From NCBI GenBank assembly GCA_026399025.1, contig JAPLRU010000117.1:1-64000 (forward strand): a stretch of 64,000 nt of DNA. The letters run 5' to 3'. Below the pieces are notes generated by a model that was not told where the DNA came from, did no database searches, and saw only the letters and a list, made by a program, of their open reading frames with translations. The translations under genes were made by a program, and so were the position numbers. Every line of letters starts with the position of its first letter. The first letter of the stretch is position 1. This stretch comes from Methylobacter sp. (GTDB lineage Bacteria > Pseudomonadota > Gammaproteobacteria > Methylococcales > Methylomonadaceae). This document shows, piece by piece, positions 1 to 9,075 of the stretch.

Positions 1-123
1 CGGTCGGAAGATTATGCCAAGGCCTATTGCCGCATTTCAAGCTATTTGCAAACTATGGCAAATAAGGGATATAACCCGCTCATTGCTGTGCAATTGGCTT
101 TGGCGGGTAAGTTTGATATTTAG
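1..123 (+). CDS. C-terminal fragment, possibly a transposase
   Basis: An open frame enters from the left edge and stops at TAG 121-123, giving about 40 residues ending in LALAGKFDI. The pattern (SEDYAKAYCR, SYLQTMANKGYNPLIAVQ) resembles the C-terminal tail of IS66-like transposases, where a helix with 'K-Q/K-G' precedes the end. This is recognition from memory and not a search result. It runs convergently into the next minus-strand gene and overlaps its 3' end by about 44 bases, so one of the two may be decayed. It could also be the tail of an unrelated protein. Confidence 0.4.
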   Translation, partial: RSEDYAKAYCRISSYLQTMANKGYNPLIAVQLALAGKFDI

Positions 124-901
124 GGGGCGAGTAGTTACAATTTTCTATAACATCAGGCCAATGTTTAATTAAATATGGGAAGGTTTGAGTATCTCCAGGT
201 ATTTTTTCAATGATTTCTGTCAATGCAATCCGATAAACACTAAGTCGTTCACTGGCATGGATATTATTGCTAGTATGGTGTTCTTGCAAAATAGTGCTAA
301 GCAAAGATATATCCGGCTGTTCTGCCAGCAAAATATCATCGGTTAGTTGTGTTTCAATAATAACGGGGCGATAAACCTTATCGTCTTTATCAGGAACAAC
401 AAACACCAAGCGATAAGCTTGATTAGAGCCTTGTTTTTCATCGTGATAATGAGCCAACTCGCTCAATTGTTCGATCAACAGACAAGTCTTTCGAATTTTG
501 GCAACTTCCTCATTATCCGGCTCCTCATCAACAATCAGGTCTTCGTCAATCAGATAGGTGTTAGCTGCAATCCGGCCTTTTTTTAAAGATCCGGCTAAGG
601 CGATCCATTCCGAGACATTCTTATAAAAAAAGCCTCTTTCATTTTGAGATACAGTGACTTCTATATGTAGCGATTGATTTTCTGTCAGACTAGGAAAATC
701 GTCTCCCATTTCCGTTGCATAGTTAGTCTCATCAACCGTTAATTCAATCGTATATTGCTTGCTTAACCATAAAGCACTCAGCAGATTGTTCAAATCAAGA
801 GAACAAATAGCTGTCGTTTTAAACGTCTTGTTTTCAAACGCTGGACACCGCAACAGCCGGTATAGCGTTATCAGTTGTTTAAAATGGTTACTGGCTTGCA
901 T
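80..901 (-). CDS. Hypothetical protein, partner of YejK-like gene
   Basis: A 273-residue soluble protein that I do not recognise. No signal peptide or membrane segment is visible. It is acidic in the middle (around residues 120-135, rich in D and E) and ends in a proline/tyrosine-rich tail. Its ATG lies inside the last codons of the upstream YejK-like gene (14-base overlap), so the two are almost certainly translationally coupled and probably act together. The neighbourhood (transposase-like tail, HigBA pair) is accessory, which makes a defence or mobile-element role possible, but nothing in the protein itself shows it. Confidence 0.7.
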   Translation of the reverse strand: MQASNHFKQLITLYRLLRCPAFENKTFKTTAICSLDLNNLLSALWLSKQYTIELTVDETNYATEMGDDFPSLTENQSLHIEVTVSQNERGFFYKNVSEWIALAGSLKKGRIAANTYLIDEDLIVDEEPDNEEVAKIRKTCLLIEQLSELAHYHDEKQGSNQAYRLVFVVPDKDDKVYRPVIIETQLTDDILLAEQPDISLLSTILQEHHTSNNIHASERLSVYRIALTEIIEKIPGDTQTFPYLIKHWPDVIENCNYSPPKYQTYPPKPIAQQ

Positions 902-1975
902 TTTGCCTCAATTGAGCCTCGATTTGCTTCTTAAGGTCTTCTGAACATCGGATGGTTAATGAACCAGTATTCTCGACATAGCGTAATTCACTGTTTTCAT
1001 CAGTACCCAAAGCATTTCTTTGAAAACTAAGCTCCCAGTTTGGGGTTTTTGAAATGATTCGGGTGTAAGTTTTAAGTTTAGCAGCATTAACTCCAAAGGC
1101 TTCAGGTAATTGATGCTCATCGCTGTTAGCAAACTGTATAAATCCTTCCAGTAATTCGTGGTCTTCGGCTGGCACTATTTGGCGGAGTGAGTGCTCTATC
1201 CCCGTGAGGGTTGCAGGTTTCTTATTTTCTACACACCATTCAAAATACTTAATTAGCGAGTCTTTTGCTTTTGGTCTAAGCTGCTTTAACTGCGGAATAG
1301 ATTGGCAATAGGCATCGACTGTATCAAAAGCATTTTTTGTTGCTCTTGCCGCAGGGACTCCGTCTGAACAGTCCAATGCTTTAATAAAATAGCCGGAAAC
1401 CTCATGGTTAGTTCTTGGGCTTACAAAACTTAAATAGCACTTTGCTTCATCATTTTCTAAGGTTTCTTCACTGTTTGAGTCATTCGCGTATAAATTTAGA
1501 TTTATGCGAGCCGCTTGATGAATTTTAGACAAATCAATTGACGTAATACCCACAGGTTCTAGATCATCATTAACTTGCAATCCTCGTTTGTCTTTTATCA
1601 TCGCAATTAACAAAAAATCATCCTTTTCTTTGTAGCGCGCAAAAACAATATATCCGCCCGTAGAGAATTGCTCAGCGCTGGCTTCCCTAGCAAGCTCATC
1701 CAGACATCTTGCGCTTAAAGCCAAGAACCGATCATCCAACTCATTTTCAAGGTAGTGATCTGTGTAACTTGGAAATTCATTAGTTACATTTTTTCTGGAA
1801 AAGGTACCGTAAATGGAATTATTACCTTTGCTGCCATAAAGCTTGTCGAGCTCGACAACCAACTCAGTAACAAAAGGCGAATTAATACTTAAAAGCTTGC
1901 CAGCTGGCTTTGTGTCAACGGTTTTCGTACCCGATTTTTTTTTAACTCATGAATAATTGCTTGCTTAATGTCCAT
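888..1975 (-). CDS. Nucleoid-associated protein, YejK/NdpA family, 5' frameshift
   Basis: The main frame (888-1862) gives 324 residues of the NdpA/YejK family (PF04245), proteins that bind the nucleoid. It lacks a good start: the first usable codon is a TTG at 1862. An ATG at 1975, preceded by AAGGA at good spacing, opens MDIKQAIIHELKK, a typical family N-terminus, but this frame leaves the main frame at a run of nine A (T at 1935-1943 on the plus strand). One more A would join them into about 362 residues (…HELKK then SGTKTVDTKPAGKLL…VVELDKLYG). So the gene is either frameshifted, misread in a homopolymer, or expressed by slippage. It overlaps the following unknown gene by 14 bases. Confidence 0.8.
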
Positions 1976-2159
1976 TAAATATCCTTAAGATCTCAGAGAT
2001 GTTGATTATTTGTAAATCAACTGAGCCTGTAAGTATACATATAACTCTGTATTTTGTAACGCGATGAGGCTGCTCTGTAGAGCAATAACGTAACGGGCCG
2101 CATGAAAGAGCCATCGTATGTGTTTCACTCAATAAAGCGCATCATTCGAGATTGATGAG

Positions 2160-2513
2160 CTAAGCCGCTTCCGAGTTGTATTGATGAATGTTCAAGAGAA
2201 TATCCTTTAGAGCTTGCTTAGCTTTCCTGGTGTCGTAATTAAGCTGTAAACCGGTCCAAAACCCGTCGCTCATACCAAAATAGCGGGATAGTCTTAAACC
2301 GGTGTCTACGGTGATTGATCGTTTACCGGCAATAATTTCACCAATACGGCGCTGAGGTACGCCGATTTCTTTGGCTAAGCGATATTGCGAAATACCCATG
2401 GGCTTTAGGAAATCATGCAGGAGAGTTTCACCCGGTGTAGGGAATGGTATTTTTTCTCCGGTGGAAATGTCGGAAAAGTCCATGTTTTCCAGATCTTGTA
2501 CAGGTATTGCCAT
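2160..2513 (-). CDS. higA: HigA-type antitoxin, XRE/HTH domain
   Basis: A 117-residue antitoxin of the HigA family (VapI-like helix-turn-helix). It binds the HigB toxin and represses its own operon. Visible features are PTPGETLLHDFLKPMGIS at the start of the HTH, then QYRLAKEIGVPQRRIGEII and the recognition-helix region GKRSITVDTGLRLSRYFG. I chose the ATG at 2513 (MAIPVQDLEN), not the longer frame to 2597, because TAAGGAG sits just upstream and contains the stop codon of higB. The gene follows higB by about 10 bases, the usual toxin-first order of hig loci. Confidence 0.9.
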   Translation of the reverse strand: MAIPVQDLENMDFSDISTGEKIPFPTPGETLLHDFLKPMGISQYRLAKEIGVPQRRIGEIIAGKRSITVDTGLRLSRYFGMSDGFWTGLQLNYDTRKAKQALKDILLNIHQYNSEAA

Positions 2514-2523
2514 TGTTGTCTCC

Positions 2524-2805
2524 TTAGTGGTAATCGACGATCTCGACGTCATAAGCGTTGCCATCAACAAATCGGAAGCATAGCCGCCATTGGTCATTGA
2601 TACGGATGCTGTATTGCCCTTGTCTGTCTCCCGAGAGTTTTTCCAGCCGGTTGCCTGGAGGAATCAACAATTCGTTGGCGCTTTGAACGGCGTCGAGTTG
2701 CGCCATTTTCCGCATTGCAGTTGATAAGCCATTGAGAGCAAACCGGCGAGGACGTTCACCCATAAATACGGCGGCCGTTTCTTTGTTGGCGAAGGTTTTT
2801 ATCAT
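2524..2805 (-). CDS. higB: HigB-type toxin (RelE superfamily mRNA interferase)
   Basis: A 93-residue RelE-superfamily toxin, normally a ribosome-dependent mRNA endonuclease. It opens MIKTFANKETAAVF and closes with DQWRLCFRFVDGNAYDVEIVDYH, the classic HigB end. The C-terminal His and the Arg/Phe strand are intact, so it looks functional. It is transcribed with higA just downstream. A second, damaged HigB of the same family lies at 62.8 kb, so the two loci may be related. Confidence 0.9.
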   Translation of the reverse strand: MIKTFANKETAAVFMGERPRRFALNGLSTAMRKMAQLDAVQSANELLIPPGNRLEKLSGDRQGQYSIRINDQWRLCFRFVDGNAYDVEIVDYH

Positions 2806-2815
2806 TAGCAGATGA

Positions 2816-2830
2816 TAACGCGCTACGTTA
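2816..2830. promoter_or_regulatory. Candidate HigA operator
   Basis: Inverted repeat TAACG-CGCTA-CGTTA, 11 bases upstream of the higB start codon. HigA proteins bind such short palindromes over their own promoter. Position and symmetry support this, but the assignment is inference. Confidence 0.45.
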
Positions 2831-2879
2831 GCATAAACAAGCGGTTCAAATAGGCCAATTGTTAGGAGTAATGTTTTAT

Positions 2880-4325
2880 TTAAGCAATATAGGAAGTCGA
2901 TGCAGTCTTACCGCCGCGTCCGGTCCAATCGCTATGAAAAAATTGGCCTCTGGGCCGGTCTAAGCGCTCATAACTATGCGCGCCGAAATAATCCCGTTGC
3001 GCCTGCAATAAGTTAGCCGGTAATTTTTCACTGCGATAGCCGTCGTAATAGGCTAGGGCGGAAGAGAAGGCCGGGGTCGGGATAGCCAGCTCAATGCCTG
3101 CGATAACCGCTTTGCGCCAACCTGCATCGGCTTGTTTGATCGCATCGACAAAAAAATCGGCCAGCAACAGGTTGTCTAAATCCGGATCGGTATCGTAGGC
3201 TTGCTTGATGTCGTTTAAAAACCGGCTGCGGATAATGCAGCCGCCGCGCCACATCAGCGCAATATCGCCGTAATGGAGCGCCGGCTTATATTCTTTCGAG
3301 GCTTCTCGCATCAAACTGAAACCTTGCGCGTATGAAATAATTTTGGCGGCATAGAGCGCATCGCCAACGGCTTTAACCATGGCTTCCTTGTCGCCGCTAA
3401 ACTTCCGGATCGGCTTAGGTAAGATAGAAGCCGCCTTCACGCGTTGTTCTTTTTGCGCGGATAAACAGCGGGCGAAGACCGCTTCGGCGATCAAGGTTAA
3501 CGGAATGCCCAAATCCAACGCGCTAATGCCGGTCCATTTGCCGGTGCCTTTTTGCCCGGCGCTATCGAGAATTTTGGCCAGCAGCGGCTGCCCGTCTTCA
3601 TCTTTGTAAGTCAAAATCGCGGGCGTAATTTCAATCAGGTAAGAGCTTAACGGGCCTTGGTTCCATTCGCTAAATACCGCCGCAGTTTCATCGGCGCTTA
3701 AACCCAAGCCCTCGGACATTAACTGATAAGCCTCGCCGATCAATTGCATGTCGCCGTATTCGATGCCGTTATGCACCATTTTGACGTAATGTCCGGCGCC
3801 GTTATCGCCAACCCATTCGCAGCAAGGTTGGCCGTCAACCTTGGCGCTGATGGCCTGAAAAATCGGTTTAACGATAGGCCATGCGGTTATGTTGCCGCCG
3901 GGCATGATGGACGGCCCGTGTCTTGCGCCTTCCTCGCCGCCGGAAACGCCGGCGCCGATATAAAGGATATTTTTTTCTTTTAACGAAAGCGTGCGGCGGT
4001 CGGTGTCGGTGAATAACGAATTGCCGCCATCAACAATAATATCGCCGGGCGATAACAGGAGCACTAACTGCTCGATAAGCCGATCGATAACTTCGCCCGC
4101 TTTAACCATCAGCATAACGATACGCGGCGATTCGAGCTTATCGATCAGCTCTTCCAGCGAATAGGCGCCGATAATTTGAGTGTTTTTGGCGGGACCGTCC
4201 AAAAATTCATCGACTTTACTCAGTGTGCGGTTATAGACCGCCACTTTAAAGCCATGGTCGTTCATATTAAGAACCAGGTTTTGACCCATGACCGCCAAGC
4301 CGATTAAACCGATGTTTGCTTTCAT
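2880..4325 (-). CDS. gnd: 6-phosphogluconate dehydrogenase, decarboxylating
   Basis: Converts 6-phosphogluconate to ribulose 5-phosphate with CO2 release and NADPH production. The 481 residues match the long (dimeric, about 470-residue) form. The N-terminal Rossmann motif is GLIGLAVMGQNL, the substrate/catalytic region is GAGHYVKMVHNGIEYGDMQ (Lys and His/Asn), VDGGNS is intact, and the C-terminal tail ends in FHSDWTGRGG. In RuMP-cycle methylotrophs it can serve dissimilatory formaldehyde oxidation and NADPH supply. It stands alone, with no zwf neighbour in the window. Confidence 0.97.
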   Translation of the reverse strand: MKANIGLIGLAVMGQNLVLNMNDHGFKVAVYNRTLSKVDEFLDGPAKNTQIIGAYSLEELIDKLESPRIVMLMVKAGEVIDRLIEQLVLLLSPGDIIVDGGNSLFTDTDRRTLSLKEKNILYIGAGVSGGEEGARHGPSIMPGGNITAWPIVKPIFQAISAKVDGQPCCEWVGDNGAGHYVKMVHNGIEYGDMQLIGEAYQLMSEGLGLSADETAAVFSEWNQGPLSSYLIEITPAILTYKDEDGQPLLAKILDSAGQKGTGKWTGISALDLGIPLTLIAEAVFARCLSAQKEQRVKAASILPKPIRKFSGDKEAMVKAVGDALYAAKIISYAQGFSLMREASKEYKPALHYGDIALMWRGGCIIRSRFLNDIKQAYDTDPDLDNLLLADFFVDAIKQADAGWRKAVIAGIELAIPTPAFSSALAYYDGYRSEKLPANLLQAQRDYFGAHSYERLDRPRGQFFHSDWTGRGGKTASTSYIA

Positions 4326-4527
4326 ATGTGCCTTCTTAAAAAGTGATTCCGTTAAACGACGATTGCTGCATGAAAGAGACGAGGCAAAGCCTGCTCACCT
4401 TTTGACTAACGAGAGGCTAGAGGAAACACGGTGGATAAACAATGAGTAACACCACCTAATTCAATGGCTCAGCGTGGCTTGCCACGGAAAACGCAAGTTT
4501 TAAATTGGCTTCAAGATCGAAAAAACT

Positions 4528-4580
4528 CACCACGAAGGCACGAAGTTTTATTGCTTCGTGTCCTTCGTGCCTTCGTGGTG
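4528..4580. repeat. Inverted repeat element, CACGAAG family (copy 1)
   Basis: Perfect 18-bp arms (4528-4545 and 4563-4580), each built from CACGAAG/CTTCGTG units, flanking a 17-base centre containing TTTTATTGC. A second member with the same core and the same downstream GAATAAAAG lies at 45.5 kb. It fills most of the 303-base gap between gnd and the membrane protein gene; no gene is visible in the rest of that gap. It is a REP/MITE-like dispersed element and could form a hairpin in RNA. Confidence 0.85.
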
Positions 4581-4628
4581 AATAAAAGCTTTTTAAGCCG
4601 CAATCCAGGTTTATGATGGATAACGATA

Positions 4629-5132
4629 TTATTCGGAACTCGCTTTGCTCATAGTGACTCTGGCGCGAATCAACGCGGTAATGACGATAACCAACAAAGC
4701 CGCCAAGGAAAGCTCCAGCACCACGAACGCGGCAATTTTAAAATAAGCGAATAGCGGGTGCACAAACCTGACCAACCAGCCGCCCGCTTCATCGGCCAGC
4801 GCCGCTCCGTAAGTCAGGCCGCTCAACCAGATTTTCAGCCGTACCGAGAATTCGGTCATCAGCATCAAATGGGTTAAGGTTAATACCAGCATACCCATTG
4901 AGAACAGATGAAAATGCGACACTTCCAACATGCCCTGATAACTGCGCGGCTGGGTAAATTGTTCTTCAGATCCCAGATAATAGGCAATGACAGAGTTTGG
5001 CGTTAAGTCCATGTGATGAAAATACATCATGCCGTTACTCAGCCATAACAACGCGATATACACTAAAAACATCAACACCAACGCGTTTATCAAAGACTTG
5101 CGATGCTGCTCGCCGGTAACAAAATAACGCAT
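4629..5132 (-). CDS. Small integral membrane protein, partner of FMN-binding protein
   Basis: A 167-residue membrane protein with about four hydrophobic helices (around residues 17-36, 72-92, 97-112 and 132-155). Histidines lie near membrane edges (MMYFHHMDL, VSHFHLFSM, LTHLM), which could bind haem or metal, though this is unproven. Its start codon overlaps the stop of the upstream FMN-binding gene (TAATG), so the two form one translation unit. The likely role is as membrane anchor or electron partner of the flavoprotein. I do not recognise a named family. Confidence 0.75.
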   Translation of the reverse strand: MRYFVTGEQHRKSLINALVLMFLVYIALLWLSNGMMYFHHMDLTPNSVIAYYLGSEEQFTQPRSYQGMLEVSHFHLFSMGMLVLTLTHLMLMTEFSVRLKIWLSGLTYGAALADEAGGWLVRFVHPLFAYFKIAAFVVLELSLAALLVIVITALIRARVTMSKASSE

Positions 5133-5686
5133 TAATTTTTACCTTGCTCTTTTACCATCACTTGGTACACCGCCATCACTTTGCGCACACTACTGACTGT
5201 GGCTCGGGTGCTTAAGGTTGCGCCGCTGATGCCGTCGACGCCTTTATTAAAATCCATGTCGGCTAACGGACGCTTATAGAGTTGTTCAAACCAGCGCTCG
5301 GGCGGCTGATATTCCGGCGGCTCATGGAAAGCCAAGGTATAAACGTTGCGTAATTCGCCGTCCGCGGTCAGCACGATCATCAGGGTTTCCGGTTTGGTCC
5401 TGACGGTGACGGTCTCGATCGCGGCATAACTTTGCACCTTGCCCTGGACTTTGCCGACATAAAAGGTAAATAAACCGGACTCCAGTTTAACCTTGGCCAA
5501 TTCCTGAATTTTGGCGGCTTGTTGCTCATCGGGAAATAACGCTAATTGCTCAACCTGCGCTTCTTTGCCGAAGGCCAGTTCCAGCGCTTCATTTTTGCTG
5601 TAAAAGATGGTAGCGAAGCTTGGGGTTACTGCGCTGAGCAGCAATAAAAAGAGAATAAAGCATCCCCCTTGCCTGATTGTTTTCAT
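5132..5686 (-). CDS. FMN-binding domain protein (RnfG/NqrC-like)
   Basis: A 184-residue exported or membrane-anchored protein. An N-terminal hydrophobic segment (residues 10-26, ending SFA) looks like a signal peptide. The C-terminal domain is an FMN_bind domain (PF04205) with DGISGATLST at about 151-160; Thr157 of the DxxSGAT motif is the expected site of covalent FMN attachment by an ApbE enzyme. By analogy with RnfG and NqrC it would carry electrons on the periplasmic side. No rnf/nqr genes and no apbE are in the window, so it seems to be a stand-alone flavin carrier working with the downstream four-helix membrane protein. Confidence 0.85.
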   Translation of the reverse strand: MKTIRQGGCFILFLLLLSAVTPSFATIFYSKNEALELAFGKEAQVEQLALFPDEQQAAKIQELAKVKLESGLFTFYVGKVQGKVQSYAAIETVTVRTKPETLMIVLTADGELRNVYTLAFHEPPEYQPPERWFEQLYKRPLADMDFNKGVDGISGATLSTRATVSSVRKVMAVYQVMVKEQGKN

Positions 5687-6030
5687 AGTACGTCTCGTTT
5701 TTTAGAATTTAGTAAAATTTATGGATAAGGGGAAATAGTTTAACACCGCCCGCAAGCAATAGATTTTACTTAATTTACCGTAAAAAATACCAACAGTTAC
5801 ATCCCTATAGCCGGACGCTGTGTTCATGCCCGACAAACAGCTGCTCTTATTGAACTTTAAGGACAGGATAAAACGAAAGCTTTGCCTATACTGTAAGCTA
5901 ACTATGGCAGGCCTTTCGTTAATTAATTCAGGCTTGCTGGTTTGCCCTAATATAAGCAAATAGAGATAATGCGCGGCTGAACTAGCGTTTTAAACCGAAG
6001 CTTACCTATACCACAACAAATAAAACTGAA
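5687..6030. other. Intergenic, divergent promoters expected
   Basis: About 340 bases between divergent genes (FMN-binding protein and GGDEF-EAL protein). I see no convincing gene, RNA or repeat. A short minus-strand open frame (5702-5959) has no protein-like features. Promoters for both flanking genes should lie here, but no clear -35/-10 pair stands out. Confidence 0.5.
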
Positions 6031-9000
6031 TTGAAAATAAATCTTCTTCCTCGCCTTCAGCGTATGAAAGTATGGCAGTTGCGGCTGTTCTCAGTCATTC
6101 TGTCGGTAGTGATGACCGAGGCTGTCGTCGCCGTCATGGGGCTATTGCTAAAAGGAGAGGTGTCGCCCGATTATCTGCTTACCGGCTTGGTTGCCTCCTG
6201 TTTGGTCGCCTCTCTGATTGTCGCCATGTTGAGTTATTTTCTTGAACAACTCACTGAAAGCCGGCTGCAACTCCATGCCATTATCGAGGCCGAGCCTGAA
6301 TGCCTGACGCTGATGGACGTCAACGGAACGTTGTTACAAATCAACCATGCCGGACTTAAGATGATAGAAGCGGAGTCGCCGGAGCAAATCATCGGACAGC
6401 AGCTACCGCCATTGGTGCTGCCGGAATATCGAGAGGCGTTCAGGGCGTTAACCGGGCGCGTGTTCGCAGGCGAATCCGGCAATCTGAAGTTCGAAATTTA
6501 CGGACTCAAAGGCGCGCACCGTTGGCTGGATACACATGCGGTGCCGTTGCGCGACGCCCACGGTCATATCACCGCATTGCTCGCGGTGACTCGCGACATT
6601 AGCGAGCATAAAGCATCGGAAACGGCGTTGCAGGAAGCGCTGGATCGTCTCAAGAAAATTGCAGGCCGCTTGCCCGGCTTGATCTTTCAATTTCAGCTAC
6701 GCCCCGACGGCAGTTCCTGCTTTCCTTTCGTCAGCGAGGCTATTCGCGACATTTATCGGGTCAGCCCGGAAGAGGTTCGGGAGGACGCCGCGAAGGTGTT
6801 CGCCACGCTGCATCCCGACGACTATGCCGGCACTGTCGCGTCGATTCAGGCATCGGCACGAAACTTGACGCCTTGGCGTCATGAATATCGGGTGAAGTTT
6901 AAAAACGGCACGGTGCGCTGGCTGTTCGGCAACTCATTGCCGCAACGGGAAGCCGACGGCTCGGTGCTTTGGCACGGCTTTATCACCGATATTACCGAAC
7001 GCAAGCGGGAAACCGCGTCGCTGCTGGAGAGCGAAGCCCGTTTCCGGACCATGGCGGATAGTGCGCCGGTGCTTATCTGGATCGCCCGGCCGGACAAGTT
7101 TTTCCACTATTTCAACAAAGGCTGGCTGGAGTTTACCGGACGGACCATGAAACAGGAAATAGGCAATGGCTGGATTGCCAATATACACCCGGAAGACTTT
7201 CAACGGTGCTTCGCTACCTACGCAAGCTCTTTCGATGCCCGGAAGGAATTCAGCATGGAATATCGTTTGCGCCGCTTCGACGGCGAATACCGCTGGCTGC
7301 TCGATCACGGCGTGCCGCTTTACGACCAGCAAAATAACTTCCTGGGCTATATCGGCTCCTGCATCGATATTACGCCGCGTAAGCTGGTGGAGGCGGATCT
7401 GCGGATCGCGTCCACCGCTTTCGAATCTCAGGAAGCGATGGCGATTACCGATAAAAATAAAATCATTCTGCGGGTTAACCAGGCTTTTGTGCGGGTGACC
7501 GGTTATAGCGTTGAGGAGGCGGTCGGTAAAACGCCTTCCTTGCTCAAATCAGGCCGTCAGGATGACCGCTTCTATCAGGCTATGTGGGAAAGCCTGTGTC
7601 GCGATGGACACTGGCAAGGTGAAATCTGGAATCGGCGCAAGAACGGCGAAATCTATCCGGAATGGCTCAACATCACCGCCGTCACCGATGAGAGCGGTCA
7701 GGTCACCAATTATGTGGCTTCTTTTTCCGATATTACCGCACGTAAAATGGCGGAGCACGAAATTCAGCATTTAGCCTTTTACGATCCCTTGACCCAATTG
7801 CCTAATCGCCGCTTGTTGCAGGAACGCTTAAAGCACGGCATTGAGGTGGAGCGGCGCGAAGGCAAGCACTTGGCCTTGCTGATGCTCGACCTGGATCGTT
7901 TTAAAGCCGTCAACGACAGTCTCGGCCATCAGGCGGGCGATGCGTTATTGCAGCAAGTCGCAGCCAGAATTACCGGTCGTTTACGCGAGGTGGATTTGGT
8001 CGCCCGCTTGGGCGGCGATGAGTTTGTCGTGTTGCTGGAAGATATTGCTCATCCGGATGATGCGGCACGGGTTGCCGAAGACATTATCGCCGACTTGAGC
8101 AAACCCTTCAAACTGGTCCAGAACGACGATGTGCGGATTGGCGCCAGCATCGGTATCAGTTTGTATCCGCAACACGGCGACAGCGCCGAAATGCTGCTGG
8201 ATCACGCCGATGCCGCGTTGTATCACGCCAAAGATCAAGGCCGCGGTTGCTTTGCCTATTTTTCCGAAGATTTGACGCTGGCTGTGCGTGAGCGCATTGC
8301 GTTGGAAGTGCGCCTTAGAAAGGCGATTAAACAGCAGGAACTGCGTGTGTTCTATCAGGCGCAAATCGATATTGCCGGCGACCGCATTGTCGGCGCGGAA
8401 GCTTTAGTGCGCTGGCAAGATCCTATCGAAGGCTTGATTCCGCCCTGCCGTTTTATTCCTATTGCCGAAGAAACCAACTTGATTGCGGAGATAGGCGAAT
8501 GGGTGTTGCGCGAAACCTGTCGGCAAGGTCGGCAATGGCTGGATCAAGGGCTGCCGCCGTTAACGCTGGCGGTTAATGTGTCGCCGCATCAATTCCGGCG
8601 TAGCGATATTAATGCGTTGGTTGCCACGGTACTGCACGAGACCGGCTTTCCGGCGGAGTATCTGGAATTGGAGATAACCGAAAGCGGGCTGATGGAAAAC
8701 CAGAACAAGACCACGCATATTTTGAACAGCCTGCATAAGCAAGGCATCCGTCTGGCCATTGACGATTTCGGTACCGGTTATTCGTCGCTGACCTATCTCA
8801 AACATTTCCCGCTGGATGTGCTGAAAATCGACAAGAGTTTTATCGACGACATTCCACATAATAAAGACGACATGGAAATTGCCGCCACCATTGTCGCGAT
8901 GGGTCATATTTTAGGCTTTAAGGTGTTGGCGGAGGGCGTCGAAACGCTGGAGCAACTGGCTTTTTTGCAAACCCAAAACTGCGATTTATATCAAGGCTAT

Positions 9001-9075
9001 CTTAAAAGCCGTCCGCTACCGGCCGATGCTTTTATCGAGCTGCTTCAGGCGGACGGCTTAGATCGCGAAAGATAA
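6031..9075 (+). CDS. PAS-PAS-PAS-PAS-GGDEF-EAL cyclic-di-GMP enzyme
   Basis: A 1014-residue membrane sensor for cyclic-di-GMP turnover. Two N-terminal membrane helices lie at about 15-40 and 48-70, followed by four PAS/PAC domains (about 75-200, 205-325, 330-450 and 455-575). The GGDEF domain has GGDEF near 661-665 with an intact inhibitory RxxD site five residues before it. The EAL domain has EAL near 790, NVSPHQF, ELEITES, DDFGTGYSS and EGVET. Both catalytic domains keep their key residues, so both cyclase and phosphodiesterase activity are possible. The frame opens with TTG at 6031; an ATG at 6064 (MKVWQL) is an equally good start, and neither has a clear ribosome site. It is monocistronic. 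Confidence 0.93.
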   Translation: MKINLLPRLQRMKVWQLRLFSVILSVVMTEAVVAVMGLLLKGEVSPDYLLTGLVASCLVASLIVAMLSYFLEQLTESRLQLHAIIEAEPECLTLMDVNGTLLQINHAGLKMIEAESPEQIIGQQLPPLVLPEYREAFRALTGRVFAGESGNLKFEIYGLKGAHRWLDTHAVPLRDAHGHITALLAVTRDISEHKASETALQEALDRLKKIAGRLPGLIFQFQLRPDGSSCFPFVSEAIRDIYRVSPEEVREDAAKVFATLHPDDYAGTVASIQASARNLTPWRHEYRVKFKNGTVRWLFGNSLPQREADGSVLWHGFITDITERKRETASLLESEARFRTMADSAPVLIWIARPDKFFHYFNKGWLEFTGRTMKQEIGNGWIANIHPEDFQRCFATYASSFDARKEFSMEYRLRRFDGEYRWLLDHGVPLYDQQNNFLGYIGSCIDITPRKLVEADLRIASTAFESQEAMAITDKNKIILRVNQAFVRVTGYSVEEAVGKTPSLLKSGRQDDRFYQAMWESLCRDGHWQGEIWNRRKNGEIYPEWLNITAVTDESGQVTNYVASFSDITARKMAEHEIQHLAFYDPLTQLPNRRLLQERLKHGIEVERREGKHLALLMLDLDRFKAVNDSLGHQAGDALLQQVAARITGRLREVDLVARLGGDEFVVLLEDIAHPDDAARVAEDIIADLSKPFKLVQNDDVRIGASIGISLYPQHGDSAEMLLDHADAALYHAKDQGRGCFAYFSEDLTLAVRERIALEVRLRKAIKQQELRVFYQAQIDIAGDRIVGAEALVRWQDPIEGLIPPCRFIPIAEETNLIAEIGEWVLRETCRQGRQWLDQGLPPLTLAVNVSPHQFRRSDINALVATVLHETGFPAEYLELEITESGLMENQNKTTHILNSLHKQGIRLAIDDFGTGYSSLTYLKHFPLDVLKIDKSFIDDIPHNKDDMEIAATIVAMGHILGFKVLAEGVETLEQLAFLQTQNCDLYQGYLKSRPLPADAFIELLQADGLDRER

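Noticed and set aside
5702-5959. 85-residue open frame on the minus strand
   Set aside because: No ribosome site, no protein-like pattern, lies in a divergent promoter region.
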